Source: Ruminococcus sp.
Lineage (GTDB): Bacteria > Bacillota > Clostridia > Oscillospirales > Ruminococcaceae
Direction of reading: 5' to 3'
Assembly (NCBI GenBank): GCA_017961625.1
Contig: JAGCWY010000071.1
Span: 1-23,890, forward strand
DNA length: 23,890 nt
In this document: positions 20,010-23,890 of the stretch, piece after piece
How positions within the stretch are numbered: position 1 is the first letter of the stretch
How the letters are laid out: the number at the start of each line of letters is the position of its first letter
Program-made: the position numbers and the translations under genes
The notes under the pieces: model-generated
What the model was told of the DNA's origin: nothing
Seen by the model: the letters and a program-made list of their open reading frames with translations, nothing else
Database searches by the model: none

Positions 20010-21976
20010 CAGTAGATGAGCTAAAAATCATACTCCGAGTAAACGGCGCATCAACGTACACTCACACTATCAATGAAGTTACCAACGTAACAAACAACTA
20101 TAAAAACACTATTGGTAGTTTGACCTCAATGCTTGCAAAGCTCGTTTCAGCGGCTGCAATCACAAAGTTTTCAAAGCAGTGCATAGACGCAGCATCACAA
20201 CTGCAAGAGGTGTCAAACGTCACAGAGGTGGCATTTGGAAAGAGTGCTGCCGTTGTAAACGATTGGGCGAAATCTCAGGCCGCTAACTTCGGACTATCTG
20301 AAACATCTGCAAAGCGCTATATAGGCACTTACGGCACAATGGCTAAGCAGTTCAACATGACAAGTGCTCAGGCAGCTGCAATGGGAATTGAACTGACAAA
20401 GCTCACAGGCGACGTGGCAAGTTTCTACAATATTGACGATAAAGCGGCAGCGGTAAAGCTGAAATCAGTATTTACAGGCGAAACTGAGAGCCTTAAGGAG
20501 CTCGGCGTAGTAATGACTGAGACACAGCTGAACTCGTTTGCTATGTCAAGAGGTATCAACAAGGCAGTAAAAGACATGTCTGAGCAGGAAAAGGTCCTGC
20601 TCCGCTATCAGTTCACGCTTGATAAGCTCTCCCATGCACAGAGAGACTTCGCAAGAACTTCGGGCAGCTGGGCTAACTCAGTCAGAACGCTGAATCTTAA
20701 CCTTGAAAACCTTAAGGTGCAAATAGGAAACGAGCTTATACCTGTAGCAGCTCAGGGACTGTCTTATATCAACTCAGGCTTGCAGGCTGTATCGCCTATA
20801 CTGATCGGTATAGCTCAGACAGTGAGATACTACGGTGAAGCATGGAAGAATGCTTCGGAGTCAACGAAATCAGTTGTCAAAGCATCGATAACAGCGTTCG
20901 CTATAGCTGCAGCAGCGCCACGTATAATCGCTATAGTCTCTCAGGCTGTAAAGCTACTAACTATTCAGACACTTACGTTAGGCGGCGCGCTGAGTGCTAT
21001 TGCAGGCATTGCAGGGCTTATCCTCGCAGGTATAGCACTTGCAGACCTGACTAAGCAAGTCAAGGAAATGAAAACCGCAGCCGCAGCCAAAGGCCTTGAC
21101 ACTCTCGGCGATTCTGCAGAAATAACTGCTGATGCTGTTGATGATCTTGTAGGCAGTATAGACGGTCTTAGTGATGCGGCAAAAGGAATGGAGCTGTTTC
21201 TTGCTTCGTTCGATGAGGTCAACAAGGTCGGAGATAATGGCAGCTTAATGTCAGGGCTTGTTAATGCTGACGATCTTGCTAATATCTCAGGAGCTATTGA
21301 CGGCATCGAAGAGCTTAACAGCATCATGGACTCTGTCGAGGTGCCGGATATCAGTCAGGGCTCTTTCTTAGATCCTGAGTGGTGGAAAGGGAAGCTCAAA
21401 GAGGTTAAGCGAACAGCTTTAGGTATTATGCTTTCATTTTTCACAGGCGAATGGAAAGAAAACTGGGATATAGGCGCTACAGCAGTGGCTGATAAGCTTA
21501 AGGAAATCGCTCCTTTATGGACAGAGTTCTGGGAAAACATAGGCAAAATCGCCTACGAAAACGTCGAGAATATCAAACTCTTAGGAAATATCTGGTTTGA
21601 TAACTGGAAAACAGGTATAAAAAGCCTAAAAAAAGATATGGAAAGTCTTTTCAAGAAGTTTGAGGATTCAAAGTGGTCTAATTTCTGGGAGGGAGTCGGT
21701 GGTAAACTATACGACTCTACTCATGCCGCAGGCGGTTTCCCGAACAAGGGCAGCTTATTCCTTGCAGGTGAGAGTGGAGCAGAGCTTGTAGGCAATTTCG
21801 GCAGCTCTCAGACTAAGGTAATAAATCAGTCACAGATTACGAACAACAGCGAACAGCCTATCCTCTTCCAGCCTACCATTCAGATAGACGGACGGAAAAT
21901 ATCGGCTGTAGTAATCGATGATATCAACAACAGGACACGTTCAAGCGGCAACAGTCCGCTTATACAGCTCGGATAA
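20006..21976 (+). CDS. Tape measure protein
   Basis: The start at ATG 20006 is 6 bases after AAGGAGGTG (19991-19999); the frame is open upstream but has no good site there. The 656-residue protein has the TMP N-terminal region (ITKFSKQCIDAASQLQEVSN, later MAKQFNMTSAQAAAMGIELT and SGSWANSVRTLNLNLENLKV). A hydrophobic Ala/Ile-rich middle (about residues 285-345) is likely to enter the host membrane, and a Gly-rich C-terminus ends NSPLIQLG. It sets tail length and helps DNA entry. At about 1.5 angstrom per residue it predicts a tail near 100 nm, which is inference. It is short for the family but complete. Confidence 0.93.
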   Translation: MTVDELKIILRVNGASTYTHTINEVTNVTNNYKNTIGSLTSMLAKLVSAAAITKFSKQCIDAASQLQEVSNVTEVAFGKSAAVVNDWAKSQAANFGLSETSAKRYIGTYGTMAKQFNMTSAQAAAMGIELTKLTGDVASFYNIDDKAAAVKLKSVFTGETESLKELGVVMTETQLNSFAMSRGINKAVKDMSEQEKVLLRYQFTLDKLSHAQRDFARTSGSWANSVRTLNLNLENLKVQIGNELIPVAAQGLSYINSGLQAVSPILIGIAQTVRYYGEAWKNASESTKSVVKASITAFAIAAAAPRIIAIVSQAVKLLTIQTLTLGGALSAIAGIAGLILAGIALADLTKQVKEMKTAAAAKGLDTLGDSAEITADAVDDLVGSIDGLSDAAKGMELFLASFDEVNKVGDNGSLMSGLVNADDLANISGAIDGIEELNSIMDSVEVPDISQGSFLDPEWWKGKLKEVKRTALGIMLSFFTGEWKENWDIGATAVADKLKEIAPLWTEFWENIGKIAYENVENIKLLGNIWFDNWKTGIKSLKKDMESLFKKFEDSKWSNFWEGVGGKLYDSTHAAGGFPNKGSLFLAGESGAELVGNFGSSQTKVINQSQITNNSEQPILFQPTIQIDGRKISAVVIDDINNRTRSSGNSPLIQLG

Positions 21977-21987
21977 GGAGGTATACA

Positions 21988-22335
21988 ATGCTACAAATAA
22001 GCAGTACAACACTTCCAGTTCCGAAGTCAGTTATTTACTCTCAGAATAAGCTCTGGTCTGCGAATACTGGCAGACTTGACAGCGGTTATTTCGTCGGTGA
22101 CCTGATAGGTATCAAGAAGAAATACGAAGTAACCTTCCCACCTCTGACCACAACGCAGCTCAGCACGGTCAGAGCGGCAATAAATACAGATTTTGCATCA
22201 GTAACAATAACTAATGCCGAAGGCGGTACGGACTCAGTAACTGCATATTTCGGCGATTTAACAGTTGAATCTTACTCATGGCATAACGGCATACAGTACG
22301 CTATCAACGCCACTGTGTCAATAATAGAAAGGTAG
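21988..22335 (+). CDS. Small tail protein after the tape measure (distal-tail position)
   Basis: The 115-residue beta-rich protein includes SGYFVGDLIGIKKKYEVTFP and YFGDLTVESYSWHNGIQYAI. It starts after a strong AAGGAGG and ends at TAG. It sits where siphophages encode the distal tail (Dit) protein, but it is less than half the usual Dit length and shows only a compact single domain. It may be a minimal Dit core or another tail-tip adaptor. Assignment is by gene order and beta pattern only. Confidence 0.6.
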   Translation: MLQISSTTLPVPKSVIYSQNKLWSANTGRLDSGYFVGDLIGIKKKYEVTFPPLTTTQLSTVRAAINTDFASVTITNAEGGTDSVTAYFGDLTVESYSWHNGIQYAINATVSIIER

Positions 22336-22343
22336 GTGATAGG

Positions 22344-23890
22344 ATGTTACCAGTGAACGGCAATGTTAACGCAATGCCCCGAAAAATCAGCTGTATGCTT
22401 GATATAAACGGTAACACTATCACCGATATCAAACAGCTGACATACGCATCTGACTGGTCAGGAGATATCACCATTGGTCAGGTCGTATCGTCATATATCA
22501 CAGCAACCATTCCAACACCAGGGTTCGCTCTGACTGGCGCTAACGTCTCGCACAGTATGGGTATAGGCTCTCCTGCGGAATGGGTAGACATAGGACAGTA
22601 TACAGTTGACGAAAACAGTGTAAGGCACAGGCAGGGTTATACGTCTTTTTCTGCCTATGACAAGCTCCATGATACTGTCAGTACATACGTATCATCACTC
22701 ACTTTCCCTGCGTCTCTACAGGCCATATGCGATGATGTGTGCGCTCAGATTGGTATAACGTCTGCTTCTCTGGGAATTAGCTTCACAGTCGAAGAAGATA
22801 TACTTAGCGGCTATACGCTGCGTGATGTTCTCGGCTTCTGCACTGCTATGGTCGGTAAGAATGCATATCTATCGCCGAGTGGTGTTCTTGATCTGCGCTG
22901 GTTCTCAGTTTCGGGATATACAGCCGATGGTACAAGAGCAAACGTTCCATACATCGGCGAAAATGACTGCACTGTCAACAGACTGATATGTCAGACGGCT
23001 GATGGTGTTATAACTTCGGGCAGCGGTGAGGGTATATACTTCACTTGTCCGATCATGACTCAGAGCAGGCTTGATACACTTCAAGCAGCGCTCTCAGGTT
23101 TCACATATCGCAAGGCTGACGTAGATATCCCATATGGAAACTTCTGCTTGCAGTCAGGTGATATAATTACTGTCACAACGACAGGATCTAATCTCACAGT
23201 GCCTATCATGGCTAACTCATGGACTTATGACGGCGGTTTATCGTCTTCCGTGTCTGCATATGGCGTGAGTGACTACAGTGGCACAGCTAACAACGCTGAA
23301 CGCTCTGCAACGGCTCAGAGGGTTCAAGGTATACTGGATGCCAAAAGGGCGGTAAGCCGTGAAGCACAGATAAAAAATACGGTTGAGGGTGAGATTATAA
23401 ACGCCACAGCACTTATAACAGGCGCTACAGGCGGATATATCAAGCTCGAATTTGGCGGCAATGGAAAGACAGCACAGCTGCTCGTAATGGACGAACCGTC
23501 TGAAAGTAACGCTTTGAATATGTGGATTTTCAATCAGAATGGCCTCGGACATATGCAGCGGCAATCGACGTCAGATCCTTGGAGTCAGGTTAACGTCGCT
23601 TTGACTCGTGAAGGAACAGTTGTCGCAGAACGAATCGCAGGCACGAAAATAACAGGCGTAAAGCTTGAAACAACGGCAGAAGGCAGTGGCTCGCAGCCAC
23701 AGGTTATTGTTGAAGACGGAAGTTATACTATCAACAAAGTGTCAAACGGAGTCGCTGCAAAAGTAGGCGGAATTGCCTATCTGGCACCTACAGCAGCTGA
23801 CGAAGTGGACAGTATAAACATACAGGTTGATAATGGTGGCTCTGTCAGAATTGGAACTTCTTCAGGATATGCGCTTATATACTACTCTGA
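22344..23890 (+). CDS. Tail hub / Tal-like tail-associated protein, N-terminal part (runs off window)
   Basis: From ATG 22344, after GGTAGGTGATAGG, the frame is open to the window end (515 complete codons, no stop). The N-terminal part has the hub-domain pattern: ISCMLDINGNTITDIKQLTY, WVDIGQYTVDENSVRHRQGY and FSAYDKLHDTVSTYV. SGYTLRDVLGFCTAMVGKNA, GVLDLRWFSVSGY and GNFCLQSGDIITVTTTG follow. After about residue 320 comes a helical linker (NAERSATAQRVQGILDAKRA) and a repetitive beta region, as expected for a fibre-like extension. It would form the tail tip that contacts the cell; any peptidoglycan-cutting domain would be beyond the window. Confidence 0.85.
   Translation, partial: MLPVNGNVNAMPRKISCMLDINGNTITDIKQLTYASDWSGDITIGQVVSSYITATIPTPGFALTGANVSHSMGIGSPAEWVDIGQYTVDENSVRHRQGYTSFSAYDKLHDTVSTYVSSLTFPASLQAICDDVCAQIGITSASLGISFTVEEDILSGYTLRDVLGFCTAMVGKNAYLSPSGVLDLRWFSVSGYTADGTRANVPYIGENDCTVNRLICQTADGVITSGSGEGIYFTCPIMTQSRLDTLQAALSGFTYRKADVDIPYGNFCLQSGDIITVTTTGSNLTVPIMANSWTYDGGLSSSVSAYGVSDYSGTANNAERSATAQRVQGILDAKRAVSREAQIKNTVEGEIINATALITGATGGYIKLEFGGNGKTAQLLVMDEPSESNALNMWIFNQNGLGHMQRQSTSDPWSQVNVALTREGTVVAERIAGTKITGVKLETTAEGSGSQPQVIVEDGSYTINKVSNGVAAKVGGIAYLAPTAADEVDSINIQVDNGGSVRIGTSSGYALIYYS

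Noticed and set aside
1..23890. Signs of prophage integration (attachment sites, integrase, repressor) or a CRISPR array
   Set aside because: No recombinase, CI-like repressor or regularly spaced repeat array is seen; the GTTAC repeats are irregularly spaced and inverted.

Overview
The window is one continuous, plus-strand block of a tailed siphophage-type genome (free phage or prophage). It runs from the end of the recombination/replication genes through packaging, head and tail-tube genes into the tail tip. Strong AGGAGG-type ribosome sites, dense ATGA/TAATG overlaps, occasional GTG and TTG starts and standard use of all three stop codons point to a low-to-mid GC Firmicutes host. The protein style fits phages of gut or rumen Clostridia (Ruminococcus-like), but that host call is an inference from style, not from a search. 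No integrase, repressor, lysis gene, tRNA or CRISPR array is visible, so lifestyle cannot be decided here.

Layout. Positions 1-10509 hold the DNA-metabolism block and a long run of small accessory genes: an SSB-like protein (partial), a VapE-type helicase, a repeat-rich intergenic region that looks like an origin or control site, a cytosine-methyltransferase-like gene broken at a G7 tract, a DEAD/DEAH helicase, a VRR-NUC nuclease, small membrane and zinc-ribbon proteins, an Mrr-like nuclease, a MazG-like pyrophosphohydrolase, a DUF3310 protein and a Lar-like antirestriction protein. Positions 10510-10896 form a 387-base non-coding junction with an extended -10 promoter, direct repeats, a candidate H-type pseudoknot, a 14-bp hairpin and a terminator-like hairpin. 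From 10897 the late genes follow in SPP1-like order: small and large terminase, gp6-type portal, Mu F/gp7-type minor head protein, three tiny genes, a strong terminator and structured leader (15602-15785), DUF4355 scaffold, major capsid protein, four connector/completion proteins, tail tube, a frameshifted tail chaperone pair, tape measure, a small tail protein and the start of a tail hub/Tal protein that runs off the end.

How it fits together. VapE, the second helicase, SSB and VRR-NUC would copy phage DNA, possibly from the GTTAC-repeat region. The methyltransferase, Lar-like protein and Mrr-like nuclease suggest host restriction matters to this phage. Late transcription probably starts at 10573-10600 and must pass one terminator-like hairpin before terS and a strong terminator in mid-operon. 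The structured RNA between promoter and terS is therefore a candidate antitermination or packaging element. The observations most worth a second look are that RNA, the inverted GTTAC-repeat array, the two simple-sequence tracts in the methyltransferase, and the ATG-less 87-codon extension in front of VapE.
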